In this document: one piece after another, positions 35,606-44,306 of the stretch
Position numbering within the stretch: position 1 is the stretch's first letter
How the letters are laid out: each line of letters begins with the position of its first letter
Assembly: GCA_035548515.1 (NCBI GenBank)
Contig: DASZSW010000046.1
Coordinates: forward strand, 61,405 to 125,404
Reading direction: 5' to 3'
Length of the DNA: 64,000 bases
Source of the DNA: DASZQY01 sp035548515
GTDB taxonomy: Bacteria; Pseudomonadota; Alphaproteobacteria; Rhizobiales; Kaistiaceae
Made by a program: the position numbers and the translations under genes
The notes under the pieces: model-generated
What the model saw: the letters and a program-made list of their open reading frames with translations, nothing else
Databases searched by the model: none
Told to the model about the DNA's origin: nothing

Positions 35606-36841
35606 ATGGCGGGACACTCCACCTACGAACCCAAGAGCGGTATCGCGAAGTGGTTCGAATCGCGGCTGCCGATCCTCGGGCTCGTGCATTCTTCCTTCAT
35701 CGTCTACCCGACGCCGAAGAACCTGAACTACTGGTGGAACTTCGGCGCCATCCTCGTCTTCATGCTCGCGGCGCAGATCGCCACCGGCATCGTGCTGGCG
35801 ATGAACTACACGCCGCAGGTCGATGTCGCGATGAACTCCGTCGAGCACATCATGCGCGACGTCAACTACGGCTGGCTGCTCCGCTACCTGCACGCCAACG
35901 GCGCCTCGCTGTTCTTCTTCGCGGTCTACATCCACATTTTCCGCGGCTTCTACTACGGCTCCTACAAGGAGCCGCGCGAGATCCTCTGGATCCTCGGCGT
36001 CATCATCTTCCTCTTGATGATCGCGACCGCCTTCATGGGCTACGTGCTGCCGTGGGGGCAGATGTCGTTCTGGGCGGCGACGGTGATCACCAACCTGTTC
36101 TCGGCGATCCCGTTGGTCGGCGATGCGATCCACACGCTGCTCATCGGCGGCTTCGCGGTCGATAACCCGACGCTCAACCGGTTCTACTCGCTGCACTACC
36201 TGCTGCCGTTCATGATCGCCGGCGTGGTGGTGCTGCACATCTGGGCGCTGCACGTGCCGGGCAACGGCAATCCGACCGGCGTCGACGTCAAGAGCAGCCA
36301 GGATACGGTGCCGTTCCACCCCTACTACACGATCAAGGATTTCTTCGGCCTGACCGTGTTCCTGCTGCTGTTCGCCTGGCTGGTGTTCTACGTGCCGAAC
36401 TACCTTGGCCATCCGGACAACTACATCCCGGCGAACCCGTTGCAGACGCCGGCGCACATCGTGCCGGAGTGGTACTTCCTGCCGTTCTACGCGATCCTGC
36501 GCGCCATCCCGAACAAGCTGCTCGGCGTCGTCGCGATGTTCTCGTCGATCGCGATCCTGGCCTTCGTGCCGTGGCTCGATACTTCGAAGGTGCGCTCGTC
36601 GACCTTCCGGCCGATCTACCGCCAGTTCTTCTGGATCTTCGTCATCACCGGCGTCGGCCTCGGCTACCTCGGTTCGCAGCCACCGGAAGGCGGGTTCGTC
36701 GTGGCGGCGCGTATCCTCACCGTCTACTACTTTGCGCACTTCCTGCTGGTGCTGCCGATCGTCGGGCTGCTTGAGAAGCCTAGGCCGCTGCCCACCAGCA
36801 TCAGCGAATCCGTGCTGGCCAAGAACGCGGCGAAGGCCTGA
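35606..36841 (+). CDS. petB: Cytochrome b of the bc1 complex
   Basis: A 411-residue integral membrane protein that binds two b haems and forms the quinol-oxidising and quinone-reducing sites. Eight helices are expected. Haem-ligand histidines lie in helix B (RYLHANGASLFFFAVYIHIF) and helix D (FYSLHYLLPFMIAGVVVLHI). The PEWY motif of the Qo site is seen in HIVPEWYFLPFYAILR. The gene begins 19 bases after petA and ends 4 bases before petC. Confidence 0.97.
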   Translation: MAGHSTYEPKSGIAKWFESRLPILGLVHSSFIVYPTPKNLNYWWNFGAILVFMLAAQIATGIVLAMNYTPQVDVAMNSVEHIMRDVNYGWLLRYLHANGASLFFFAVYIHIFRGFYYGSYKEPREILWILGVIIFLLMIATAFMGYVLPWGQMSFWAATVITNLFSAIPLVGDAIHTLLIGGFAVDNPTLNRFYSLHYLLPFMIAGVVVLHIWALHVPGNGNPTGVDVKSSQDTVPFHPYYTIKDFFGLTVFLLLFAWLVFYVPNYLGHPDNYIPANPLQTPAHIVPEWYFLPFYAILRAIPNKLLGVVAMFSSIAILAFVPWLDTSKVRSSTFRPIYRQFFWIFVITGVGLGYLGSQPPEGGFVVAARILTVYYFAHFLLVLPIVGLLEKPRPLPTSISESVLAKNAAKA

Positions 36842-36845
36842 TCCC

Positions 36846-37757
36846 ATGAAGCTCGCCGCACTCCTTCTCTCCACCGTGATTGCCGCGGTCGCGGTTCCGG
36901 CGTTCGCTCAGGATGCCGCAGCTCCCGCCGCGCAGGCGCCGGCAGCGACCCAGGCGCCGGCCGCCGCGGAGCCCGCAGAAGCTGCCGAGCCGCATTTCCC
37001 GATTCTGCGGCCGGAGCTCCAGAGCTGGTCGTTCGCCGGTCCGTTCGGCAAGTTCGACAAGGCCCAGCTCCAGCGCGGCTATCAGGTCTACAAGGAAGTC
37101 TGCTCAGCCTGCCACGCGATGAAGTACGTCGCGTTCCGCAACCTGTCGGACGAAGGCGGCCCCGAGTTCACCGAGGACGAGGTCAAGTCGCTCGCCGCCT
37201 CGTTCCAGATCCAGGACGGGCCAAACGACGCCGGCGATATGTTCGAACGCGCCGGCAAGCCGTCGGATCATTTCCCGTCGCCGTTCCCGAACACGCAGGC
37301 CGCAGCGGCCGCCAACGGCGGCGCTGCGCCGCCTGACCTGTCGGTTATCGCCAAGTCGCGTGGCGCGCCCCGCGGCCTGTTCTGGGCGCTCACGGATTTC
37401 TTCACGCAGTACCAGGAAGGCGGCCCGGATTACGTCCACGCGCTGCTCACCGGCTTCCAGGATCCGCCTGCCGGCGTGACGATACCGGAGGGCACGCACT
37501 ACAACCCGTACTTCCTCGCGGCCGCGTCGCTGAAGATGCCGCCGCCGTTGTCGGATGGCGCCGTTACCTACACTGATGGCTCGCCGCAGACTGTGGACCA
37601 GTACGCGCGCGACGTCGCGGCGTTCCTGATGTGGACGGCTGAGCCGCATCTCGTCGAACGCAAGCGCATCGGCTTCATGGTGTTCGTCTTCCTGCTGGTG
37701 TTCGCCGGCCTGATGTACCTGACCAAGAAGCGCGTCTGGGAAGACGTCGCGCACTAA
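36846..37757 (+). CDS. petC: Cytochrome c1 of the bc1 complex
   Basis: A 303-residue exported c-type cytochrome. A signal peptide (MKLAALLLSTVIAAVAVPAFA) is followed by an Ala/Pro-rich linker, the haem site CSACH, a PDLSVIAKSR segment, the axial Met region LKMPPPL and a C-terminal membrane anchor (FMVFVFLLVFAGLMYL) with a basic tail. The ATG 36846 comes 4 bases after the petB stop. A terminator follows. bc1 genes are single-copy in most relatives and essential for respiration through cytochrome c. Confidence 0.96.
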   Translation: MKLAALLLSTVIAAVAVPAFAQDAAAPAAQAPAATQAPAAAEPAEAAEPHFPILRPELQSWSFAGPFGKFDKAQLQRGYQVYKEVCSACHAMKYVAFRNLSDEGGPEFTEDEVKSLAASFQIQDGPNDAGDMFERAGKPSDHFPSPFPNTQAAAAANGGAAPPDLSVIAKSRGAPRGLFWALTDFFTQYQEGGPDYVHALLTGFQDPPAGVTIPEGTHYNPYFLAAASLKMPPPLSDGAVTYTDGSPQTVDQYARDVAAFLMWTAEPHLVERKRIGFMVFVFLLVFAGLMYLTKKRVWEDVAH

Positions 37758-37780
37758 GCTTCCGCGATCCTTCGGACAAT

Positions 37781-37811
37781 AAAAAAGGCCGGCAAATCGC
37801 CGGCCTTTTCG
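37781..37811 (+). terminator. Intrinsic terminator of the petABC operon
   Basis: AAGGCCGGC (37785-37793) pairs with GCCGGCCTT (37799-37807) over a short loop, followed by TTTC. The A-run before the stem gives a U-run on the other strand, so it may also end transcription of the leftward gene at 37830. Confidence 0.85.
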
Positions 37812-37829
37812 TGAGCGGGGCCGGAAAAA

Positions 37830-38144
37830 CTAGCCCTTCGCGGACACGACGTCCTTGTGCTTGTGGTGGAACGGCAGCAGGCAGCTGACCAGCGCGCGGA
37901 AATGGTCGCCCTTCTGCGCCACCTTGATGCCGCGGGCGTTGTCGGCGTCGACCTTGCCGAGCGTGAAACCGGCGCAGACGAAGAAGGCAAACGCGCCAAG
38001 CATCGGAAGCGCACCGCCCGGATCACCCGGAGCAGTCGGCGAGACGTGGATGCAGTGTACGAGACCGGCGTTGGCAGTGACGGGCTGCGCGACGAAGCCG
38101 GCAACGGCGAGAGCCGCGACGGCAGTGCGGAGGCTGCGGACCAT
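37830..38144 (-). CDS. Exported or membrane small hypothetical protein
   Basis: A 104-residue protein with a signal peptide (MVRSLRTAVAALAVAGFV, cleavage near ANA), then a hydrophobic stretch (LPMLGAFAFFVCAGFTLGK) and a His/Lys-rich end (LPFHHKHKDVV). It has two Cys residues in the mature part besides the signal. I recognise no family. A 10-bp palindrome TGTCATGACA lies about 20 bases upstream of the start on the same strand and could be a regulator site. It is convergent with petC. Confidence 0.65.
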   Translation of the reverse strand: MVRSLRTAVAALAVAGFVAQPVTANAGLVHCIHVSPTAPGDPGGALPMLGAFAFFVCAGFTLGKVDADNARGIKVAQKGDHFRALVSCLLPFHHKHKDVVSAKG

Positions 38145-38341
38145 GATAAACGAATCCTAAATCTGTCATGACACGCCGCACCCACGGGGAAACTACCACC
38201 GGCGCTAGACCGGCCAACCCGGCGGGCAAACAAGATTAAGTATTGGTTAATGCGGGGGTTTTCAGATTCCGCGCCGCATAGCTTTGCCGCCGTAGCTTTG
38301 CTAAGAGCAGGTGGGCGCGGGCCGCGTCCGGGGGCTGAAAA

Positions 38342-38881
38342 TTGACCGCGACGGTCGACATCAAGGCGCTGATCCGCACGATCCCGGACTACCCGAAGCC
38401 CGGCATCCTGTTTCGCGACATCACCACGCTGATTGCCGATCCGATCGGCCTGCGCGCCGCCGTCGATGGTCTGGTGCTGCCCTTCATCACCGAGCGCATC
38501 GACCACGTCGCCGGCATCGAGGCGCGCGGGTTCATCCTCGGCGGTGCCGTCGCGCACGCGCTCGGGCGCGGTTTCGTGCCGATCCGCAAGAAGGGGAAGC
38601 TGCCGGCCCGCACGATCGGACAGGAATACAGCCTCGAGTATGGCGTCGATACGATCGAGATCCATGCTGACGCCATCGGCAAGGGCGATCGCGTGCTGCT
38701 CATCGACGACCTGATCGCGACCGGCGGCACCGCCGAGGCGGCGATCGAGCTGATACGCCGCTCCGGTGGGGAGATCGTCGCCGCCGCCTTCGTGATCGAT
38801 CTGCCGGATCTCGGCGGCGCGCGGCGCATTGGCGCCAAGCAGGTCGATGTGCACACCCTCGTCAGCTTCGAAGGACACTGA
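38342..38881 (+). CDS. apt: Adenine phosphoribosyltransferase
   Basis: A 179-residue purine-salvage enzyme that makes AMP from adenine and PRPP. Diagnostic parts are IPDYPKPGILFRDITTL at the N-terminus, GIEARGFILGGAVA, and the PRPP-binding motif RVLLIDDLIATGGTA. The length is normal. The start is TTG 38342, and no better ATG lies in frame near it. The gene follows petABC after the terminator, a common alphaproteobacterial order. Confidence 0.95.
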   Translation: MTATVDIKALIRTIPDYPKPGILFRDITTLIADPIGLRAAVDGLVLPFITERIDHVAGIEARGFILGGAVAHALGRGFVPIRKKGKLPARTIGQEYSLEYGVDTIEIHADAIGKGDRVLLIDDLIATGGTAEAAIELIRRSGGEIVAAAFVIDLPDLGGARRIGAKQVDVHTLVSFEGH

Positions 38882-38886
38882 AAATC

Positions 38887-39552
38887 ATGGCCGACCTGCA
38901 CGTCTACATCGGCTACCGCTCGCTCTCGACGTGGTCCATGCGCGGCTGGCTCCCGGTGAAAAAAAGTGGCGCGCCCTTTGACGAGACGCTGCTGCGCTAT
39001 CGCAGCTTCGAGGGCAAGTCGCGGCTCAATCAGTTGTCGCCGACCGGCAAGGTGCCGTTCCTCGTCCACAAGCGCGACGAGCGCGAGATCAAGGTCTGGG
39101 ATTCGCTCGCCATCGGCGAGTACGTCGCCGAGCTGTTCCCCGAGGCGAAGATGTGGCCCGACGATCCGGCCGCGCGTGCCTATGCGCGCTCGATATCGGC
39201 GGAGATGCACTCGGGCTTCCGGCCGCTCCGCGAGCATCTCAGCATGGCGCTGCTCGAGCGGTTGCCCAACCCGAACAATCCGCAGGCTAACGCCGACATC
39301 GCGCGCATCGAGAAGATGTGGCGGGAGGCGCGCGAGAATTGGGGCAAGACCGGCGGCGGGCCTTTCCTGTTCGGACGGTGGACGATCGCTGACGCCATGT
39401 ATGCCCCGGTGGTGACGCGGTTCCGCACCTATGGCGTCAAGCTTGGTGCCACGGGCGCGGCGTACATGGAAACGGTGCTTGCCGATCCGGCTTTCCGGGA
39501 GTGGGAAGACAAGGCGAAGAAGGAGCCGCCACCCGAGCCGCCGACGGATTAG
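38887..39552 (+). CDS. Glutathione S-transferase family protein
   Basis: A 221-residue protein with an N-terminal thioredoxin-like domain (residues 1-80, including RSLSTWSMRGWL and SPTGKVPFLV with the cis-Pro, then WDSLAIGEYVAEL with the glutathione-binding Asp-Ser) and an alpha-helical C-terminal domain. The first active-site position is Ser (RSLS), as in zeta/theta-type proteins. It lies 5 bases after apt. Its substrate is unknown. The C-terminus is unusually Pro/Glu-rich (KEPPPEPPTD). Confidence 0.85.
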   Translation: MADLHVYIGYRSLSTWSMRGWLPVKKSGAPFDETLLRYRSFEGKSRLNQLSPTGKVPFLVHKRDEREIKVWDSLAIGEYVAELFPEAKMWPDDPAARAYARSISAEMHSGFRPLREHLSMALLERLPNPNNPQANADIARIEKMWREARENWGKTGGGPFLFGRWTIADAMYAPVVTRFRTYGVKLGATGAAYMETVLADPAFREWEDKAKKEPPPEPPTD

Positions 39553-39697
39553 GCCGGTCCTGTCGGGGACACTGCGACGCCATGGCATGGTAAGCCGGCG
39601 TACTATTCGTCTTCACACTTTCACAGTGACAGTGTCATGCTGTGCGCTATGCTCCACCTATCCTGCTGGTGGGGCACATCAACAGAGAGGCACATTC

Positions 39698-40540
39698 ATG
39701 TATGGCAAGGTTTCGCTGGCGGCGCTTGCGCTCGCCATACCGATGACGGCCGCCAATGCCGCCGATCCGGTTCCGCAAAACGATCTCCTGAACGCGACGT
39801 TGTGGGTTTCCAACTCGGTCGAGTTCAAGGCCAATACGCTGTCGATGTACCAGCTTGCGAAGATACGGCTGGACGAGGCGCTCGCCGACAAGTCGTGGAG
39901 TGCGCTCGGTCAGACGGACGCCGCCGACAAACCGCTGGCCATCATCGCTGACATGGACGAGACGCTGCTCGACAACGGCGGCTACGAGTCCTGGCTGATC
40001 AAGGCGGGCCAGGACTACTCCGGCAAGACGTACGATGCATGGACGAAGGCGAAGGCCGCGAAGGCCGTGCCGGGCGCGCTCGACTTCTTCAAGTACGCCG
40101 ACTCGAAGGGTGTGAAGGTTTTCTACGTCACCAATCGTGACGAGACGCAGGAAGCGGACACCCGCGCGAACGCCGAAGCGCTCGGCTTCCCGATGGGCGG
40201 CAACGTCGACACGTTCCTCTTCGCTAAGGAGCAGCCCGACTGGACGTCGAAGAAGGGCACGCGCCGCGATTTCGTCGCCAAGGACTATCGCGTGCTCCTG
40301 CTGCTCGGCGACAACTGGGGTGACTTCAGCGACGACTTCGGCGGCTCGGAAGCCGACCGTCAGGCGTCATTGGACAAAAACATGGCGCACATCGGTCATG
40401 ACTGGATCGTCATCGCCAATCCGGAATACGGCTCGTTCGAGTCGTCGCCGTTCGGCAACGACTACAAGAAATCCGCCGACCAGCGCCGGCAGGAAAAGAT
40501 CGACGCGCTGCCCGCCTGGGCCGGCCCGCCCGCGCAATAG
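39698..40540 (+). CDS. Exported HAD-superfamily acid phosphatase (e(P4) / class C-like)
   Basis: A 280-residue periplasmic phosphatase. A signal peptide (MYGKVSLAALALAIPMTAANA) precedes a HAD IIIB fold with motif I IIADMDETLLDN (two catalytic Asp), motif II FYVTNRDE, a Lys in AKEQPDWTSKKGTRR and motif IV LLLLGDNWGDFSDDF. It resembles 5'-nucleotidases of the lipoprotein e(P4) family but has no lipobox. The ATG 39698 has AGAGAGG upstream. It stands alone, and a hairpin follows it. Confidence 0.9.
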   Translation: MYGKVSLAALALAIPMTAANAADPVPQNDLLNATLWVSNSVEFKANTLSMYQLAKIRLDEALADKSWSALGQTDAADKPLAIIADMDETLLDNGGYESWLIKAGQDYSGKTYDAWTKAKAAKAVPGALDFFKYADSKGVKVFYVTNRDETQEADTRANAEALGFPMGGNVDTFLFAKEQPDWTSKKGTRRDFVAKDYRVLLLLGDNWGDFSDDFGGSEADRQASLDKNMAHIGHDWIVIANPEYGSFESSPFGNDYKKSADQRRQEKIDALPAWAGPPAQ

Positions 40541-40559
40541 GGCGCCCTGATCGAAAATA

Positions 40560-40592
40560 CGGCGCCGGCTGGTGTCAGCCCGGCCGGCGCCG
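40560..40592. terminator. GC-rich hairpin between convergent genes
   Basis: CGGCGCCGGC pairs with GCCGGCGCCG across a 12-base loop between the stops of the phosphatase gene and the leftward gene at 40602. It has no U-run, so it is a weak terminator candidate for either strand. Confidence 0.5.
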
Positions 40593-40601
40593 TCGTCGCC
40601 G

Positions 40602-40946
40602 TTAGGATGTAGCGTTGCGGCAGAACTGCATCACGGTCGTATTGGGCGCCATGGCCGCGTCGCTGAAGGCATAGCTGCAGCCGACATCGACGGAATGCTG
40701 CTGCGCCGGCGTCAGGCCGGCGATGAACTCCTGCACCGCGGCCGGCGTATTGCCAGCGACCGCGATGTCGAAGCCGAAGAGCGAGAAGCCGGTCTGGTCC
40801 GTCTGCGCGTCCATATCGTATTGCGCCGTTCCGGCGGTAGAGGACGAGGCAGTCGTGTCCGGTTGCGGCTCGATCGCCATCGCGGCTGTGCCGAAGGTCA
40901 ACAATGCGGCGACGGACAGAGCCAGAGTCTGGTGTGCGGTTTTCAT
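40602..40946 (-). CDS. Exported small hypothetical protein
   Basis: A 114-residue protein with a signal peptide (MKTAHQTLALSVAALLTFG, cleavage near AMA-IE). The mature 90 residues are Thr/Ser/Ala/Gln-rich, with a conserved-looking C-terminal part (FIAGLTPAQQHSVDVGCSYA ... QFCRN) holding two Cys that could pair. I recognise no family. The ATG at 40946 has a GAGACC element upstream. Role unknown. Confidence 0.7.
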   Translation of the reverse strand: MKTAHQTLALSVAALLTFGTAAMAIEPQPDTTASSSTAGTAQYDMDAQTDQTGFSLFGFDIAVAGNTPAAVQEFIAGLTPAQQHSVDVGCSYAFSDAAMAPNTTVMQFCRNATS

Positions 40947-41082
40947 TGTGGGTCTCCTCAAGTCTGTAGCTCCCACAGCACCCGGTGAACGTCGACCTAT
41001 CGGCCTCGTTCCGTTTTTCCAGCAACGTCAGGTCACGATTTCGTTGATCGCTACAAGTTGACGCAAAACGCGCGGCATCGCG

Positions 41083-42180
41083 TCACACGTTGAAGCGGAA
41101 ATGCATCACGTCGCCGTCGGCCACGACGTACTCTTTGCCTTCGTCGCGCGAGCGGCCGGCATCCTTCGCCCCCTGTTCGCCGCCGAGGCGCACGTAGTCG
41201 TCGTAGCCGATCGTCTGGGCGCGGATGAATCCCTTTTCGAAGTCGGTGTGGATCACGCCCGCAGCCTGCGGCGCCCGATCGCCGCGATGGACCGTCCAGG
41301 CGCGCACCTCTTTTGGCCCGGCCGTGAAGTAGGTGATCAGGCCCAGAAGCGCGTAGCCGGCGCGGATCAGGCGATCGAGGCCCGGTTCCTCAAGGCCGAT
41401 GGTCGCCAGGAATTCCTTCTGCTCGGCGTCGGGCAGTTGCGCGATTTCGGCCTCGATCGCGGCCGATATCATCACGAAGCCGGCGCCCTCGGCTTTGGCG
41501 AGCGTCTCGACTGCCGCGGAATGCTTGTTTCCGGTCGCCGCCGATGCCTCGTCGACGTTGGCAACGTAGAGCACGGGCTTCGCGGTGAGCAGGTTCAGGC
41601 CGCGGAACATCGCTTCCTCGCCCTTCGGCACGTCGACGAGCCGCGCCGGCTTGCCGGCTGAAAGCAGGGCGATCGCCGCATCCATCAGCGCGACCTCGAT
41701 CTTGGCTTCCTTGTCGCCGGTCTGCGCCTTCTTGCGCTGCTGGGTGACGCGCCGCTCCAGCGAGGCAAGGTCGGCGAGCATCAGCTCCGTGTTCACCGTG
41801 TCGGCATCGGCAACGGGATCGACGCGCCCCTCGACGTGGGTGACGTCGGTGCCGTCGAAGCAGCGGAGCACGTGGAGGTTCGCATCGACCTCGCGGATGT
41901 TGGCGAGGAACTGGTTGCCCAATCCTTCGCCCTTGGAAGCGCCGCGGACGAGGCCCGCGATATCCACGAACGAAATCCGCGTCGGCACGATCTGCTGCGG
42001 GTTGACGATCGCCGCGAGCTTCTCCAGCCGCGGGTCAGGCACCGCGACCTCGCCGGTGTTCGGCTCGATCGTGCAGAAAGGATAGTTCGCCGCCTGCGCC
42101 GCCGCGGTGCGCGTCAGGGCGTTGAACAGCGTCGACTTGCCGACGTTCGGCAGCCCCACGATGCCGCAGCGGAAACCCAT
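41083..42180 (-). CDS. ychF: Redox-regulated ATPase YchF
   Basis: A 365-residue Obg-family P-loop ATPase that binds ribosomes. The G1 motif GLPNVGKST is followed by G3 DIAGLVRGASKGEGLGNQF and a YVANVDE segment in place of the GTPase-type NKxD, which gives YchF its ATP preference. The C-terminal TGS domain is present (FTAGPKEVRAWTVHRG, TDFEKGFIRAQT). The length is typical. It is separated from pth by two rightward genes, although the pair is often adjacent. Confidence 0.95.
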   Translation of the reverse strand: MGFRCGIVGLPNVGKSTLFNALTRTAAAQAANYPFCTIEPNTGEVAVPDPRLEKLAAIVNPQQIVPTRISFVDIAGLVRGASKGEGLGNQFLANIREVDANLHVLRCFDGTDVTHVEGRVDPVADADTVNTELMLADLASLERRVTQQRKKAQTGDKEAKIEVALMDAAIALLSAGKPARLVDVPKGEEAMFRGLNLLTAKPVLYVANVDEASAATGNKHSAAVETLAKAEGAGFVMISAAIEAEIAQLPDAEQKEFLATIGLEEPGLDRLIRAGYALLGLITYFTAGPKEVRAWTVHRGDRAPQAAGVIHTDFEKGFIRAQTIGYDDYVRLGGEQGAKDAGRSRDEGKEYVVADGDVMHFRFNV

Positions 42181-42306
42181 GGCAATGCCTCAATTTCGGG
42201 ATTGGCGCGCTGTTCTAGTGAGCCGGCGGGCAAGGGGCAACCCCTCCTGACAGGCGCTGACAGACCCCCGCGCTATCCCTTCACCTCAAGCCGAGGGAGC
42301 GACATC

Positions 42307-43107
42307 ATGACGACGTTTGTTCTGGTGGGCGGGTTCTGGATCGGGGCATGGGCGTGGCGCGATGTTGCCCGCCGGCTCAACATGCTTGGCCATCGGGCAT
42401 TCCCGCTCACCCTCGCCGGCCTCGGCGAACGCCGAGCCGAAGCGGCTGACGCGATCACGCTGGAAACGCACGTCAACGACGTTTCCCATTTCCTGATCGC
42501 CGGCGACTTGCACGATGTCGTGCTGGTTGGCCACAGCGGCGCGGGAGCCATCGTCAATGCGGTTGCGGCGCGCGAAGGCCGCCGGCTGACCGAGCTCGTG
42601 TTCGTCGATAGCGGGCCGGTGCCGGAAGGCAGGGCGATCGCGGATTTCGGCGGCCCGACGGGCAGGGCCGACACGATTGCCAAAGCCGTCGATGGGCGCA
42701 TCCCGCTACCGTCGTGGAAGGAGATCGGCGAAGCGAGCCTCGCGGGGCTGGACGAGGCAAACCGGTCGTTCTTCCGCGCGCTCGCCGTGCCGCAGCCGCT
42801 CCGCGTCGCGGTTGATCCCGTGCGGCTCGGTGGCGTCGTTCCGCGCACGCTGCGCAAGCGCGCGATCCTGTGCACGATTCCGGCGGATGCGGTGCGGGCG
42901 CTGATCGCCGAGGGTAACCCCTGGTTTGCGCCGATGGGCGGCGCGGAATGGACACCGCGGCAACTCGATACCGGCCATTGGCCGATGCTGTCGGAACCGC
43001 TGAAGCTGGCCGATACGCTAGCGGAGGGGCACGTCCTCTCGCGCCCGGCCAACGTCGCCGGCCTCGATTGGCGAACGCGCCGACGCCGCCTGGCAATGGC
43101 GGTATAG
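42307..43107 (+). CDS. Alpha/beta hydrolase
   Basis: A 266-residue alpha/beta-hydrolase-fold protein. The oxyanion region is TFVLVGGFWIGAWAWRDV, the nucleophile Ser lies in LVGHSGAGAIV (G-H-S-G-A), and the C-terminal His is in QLDTGHWPMLSEP. It resembles the salicylate-esterase / EstC-like branch, whose substrates vary. ATG 42307 starts a normal fold, and the GAGGGAGCGAC site upstream fits. The C-terminus after residue 240 is basic and may not be part of the fold. Confidence 0.82.
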   Translation: MTTFVLVGGFWIGAWAWRDVARRLNMLGHRAFPLTLAGLGERRAEAADAITLETHVNDVSHFLIAGDLHDVVLVGHSGAGAIVNAVAAREGRRLTELVFVDSGPVPEGRAIADFGGPTGRADTIAKAVDGRIPLPSWKEIGEASLAGLDEANRSFFRALAVPQPLRVAVDPVRLGGVVPRTLRKRAILCTIPADAVRALIAEGNPWFAPMGGAEWTPRQLDTGHWPMLSEPLKLADTLAEGHVLSRPANVAGLDWRTRRRRLAMAV

Positions 43108-43193
43108 TGGCGCTTCGCCGCATGCGGCGTCCTTGCCCGGAATCGGGCGGGCGTAGCAACTTTGCGGTGCCCGTCCCACTAGGATCAGCCGCC

Positions 43194-43808
43194 GTGCGCC
43201 TCCTGTTTTCCGCGATCTTCGCCCTGCTTTTGTGGTCGCCCGCCGCCTTCGCCCAGTTTGCGCCGGGAGAATGCGCGCTCGCCAACGGCACGCCGGTCGT
43301 AATCCTGGGCCCGAGCAACGTCGAGGGCCAGTTCATGGCGCGCGACAGCCGGCTGCAGTCCGGCGCCGGCCAATCCTTCCGCGCGGATCAGTTGCAATCC
43401 GTGCCGTGCCCCGGCGCCGCGGAAGCCAAGAACGTCTGCTTCGAGTCGGACGAGGGACAGGGCAACAACGACCTCGAACAGACCGTGCGCCATGCACTGG
43501 TGACTTCGCTCGAACGGTCGGAAAGCAAAACCAACGTCAGCGTTAGCGATGTGCAGGTCGGCGACCCGCGCGCGTGGTCGGGTTCCGAGGAAGTGCAGTT
43601 CGGCATCGGCGACATGAGCAAGGCGATCGTGGACGTGCGCGCGACGTACCGCACCTGCATTGATGAGGTGACGGACATCTACGTGACCCAGCAGCAGAAC
43701 AATTTCCTGTGCTTCGTCGCGGCGGCCAGCGGCGAGGTGGTATGCGAGATCACGGGTACGACGGGCGACCTCGCGCCGCGCACCAGCCAGACCCTGCCGA
43801 AATACTGA
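43194..43808 (+). CDS. Exported hypothetical protein
   Basis: A 204-residue protein with a signal peptide (MRLLFSAIFALLLWSPAAFA). The mature part has four or more Cys (GECALANGT, VPCPG, NVCFESDEG, RTCIDE, LCFVAAASGEVVCE), suggesting disulfides in the periplasm. I recognise no family. The start is GTG 43194 with AGGA 9 bases upstream. It lies 86 bases after the hydrolase gene. Confidence 0.7.
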   Translation: MRLLFSAIFALLLWSPAAFAQFAPGECALANGTPVVILGPSNVEGQFMARDSRLQSGAGQSFRADQLQSVPCPGAAEAKNVCFESDEGQGNNDLEQTVRHALVTSLERSESKTNVSVSDVQVGDPRAWSGSEEVQFGIGDMSKAIVDVRATYRTCIDEVTDIYVTQQQNNFLCFVAAASGEVVCEITGTTGDLAPRTSQTLPKY

Positions 43809-43811
43809 TCG

Positions 43812-44306
43812 TCAGCGGCGGGGAATGCGGGGCAGCCACCGGGGAACGCGCGCGGTGTACGCCCGATAGGCGTCGCCGTAGGTGTCGAGCAGGGTAGGCT
43901 CCTCGTAGGCGACCACGAAGGTGTGCACGAGCGCGAAGATTGCCGCGGCGTAGACCAGTGTCGGTATGCTCGCGAAAAGCAGCGCCTGTCCGACGATGAT
44001 CGCCAGCACGGCCACGTACATCGGATTGCGCACGTAGCGGTACTGGCCGCCGATGACGAGAGCGTCCGTCGGCGCGATCGGCGCCGGCGTGCCGCGGCCT
44101 TCCCAGACAAAACGCGCGAAGGATGCGACCAGCGACACCACGCCGCCCGCGATCAGTATCGCGCCGGCCGCCTGCATCATCGGATATCCCTGGAAGGGCG
44201 CGTGAAAACGGGCGCCGGAGATCCACAGCGGCATGGCGCCCGCGACGATCCCGGGCGTCACGATGAAGAAGACGATGCTTCCGAGAGCCGCGGAACTCAG
44301 TCGCAT
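43812..44306 (-). CDS. Isoprenylcysteine carboxyl methyltransferase / PEMT-like membrane methyltransferase
   Basis: A 164-residue membrane protein with four helices and the family core GGQYRYVRNPMYVAVLAIIV followed by EEPTLLDTYGDAYRAYTARV. These are the S-adenosylmethionine and lipid-headgroup region of ICMT/PEMT-type methyltransferases. The substrate is unknown. Its ATG overlaps the pth stop by one base (TGATG), so the two are translationally coupled. It ends 4 bases from the convergent exported-protein gene. Confidence 0.8.
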   Translation of the reverse strand: MRLSSAALGSIVFFIVTPGIVAGAMPLWISGARFHAPFQGYPMMQAAGAILIAGGVVSLVASFARFVWEGRGTPAPIAPTDALVIGGQYRYVRNPMYVAVLAIIVGQALLFASIPTLVYAAAIFALVHTFVVAYEEPTLLDTYGDAYRAYTARVPRWLPRIPRR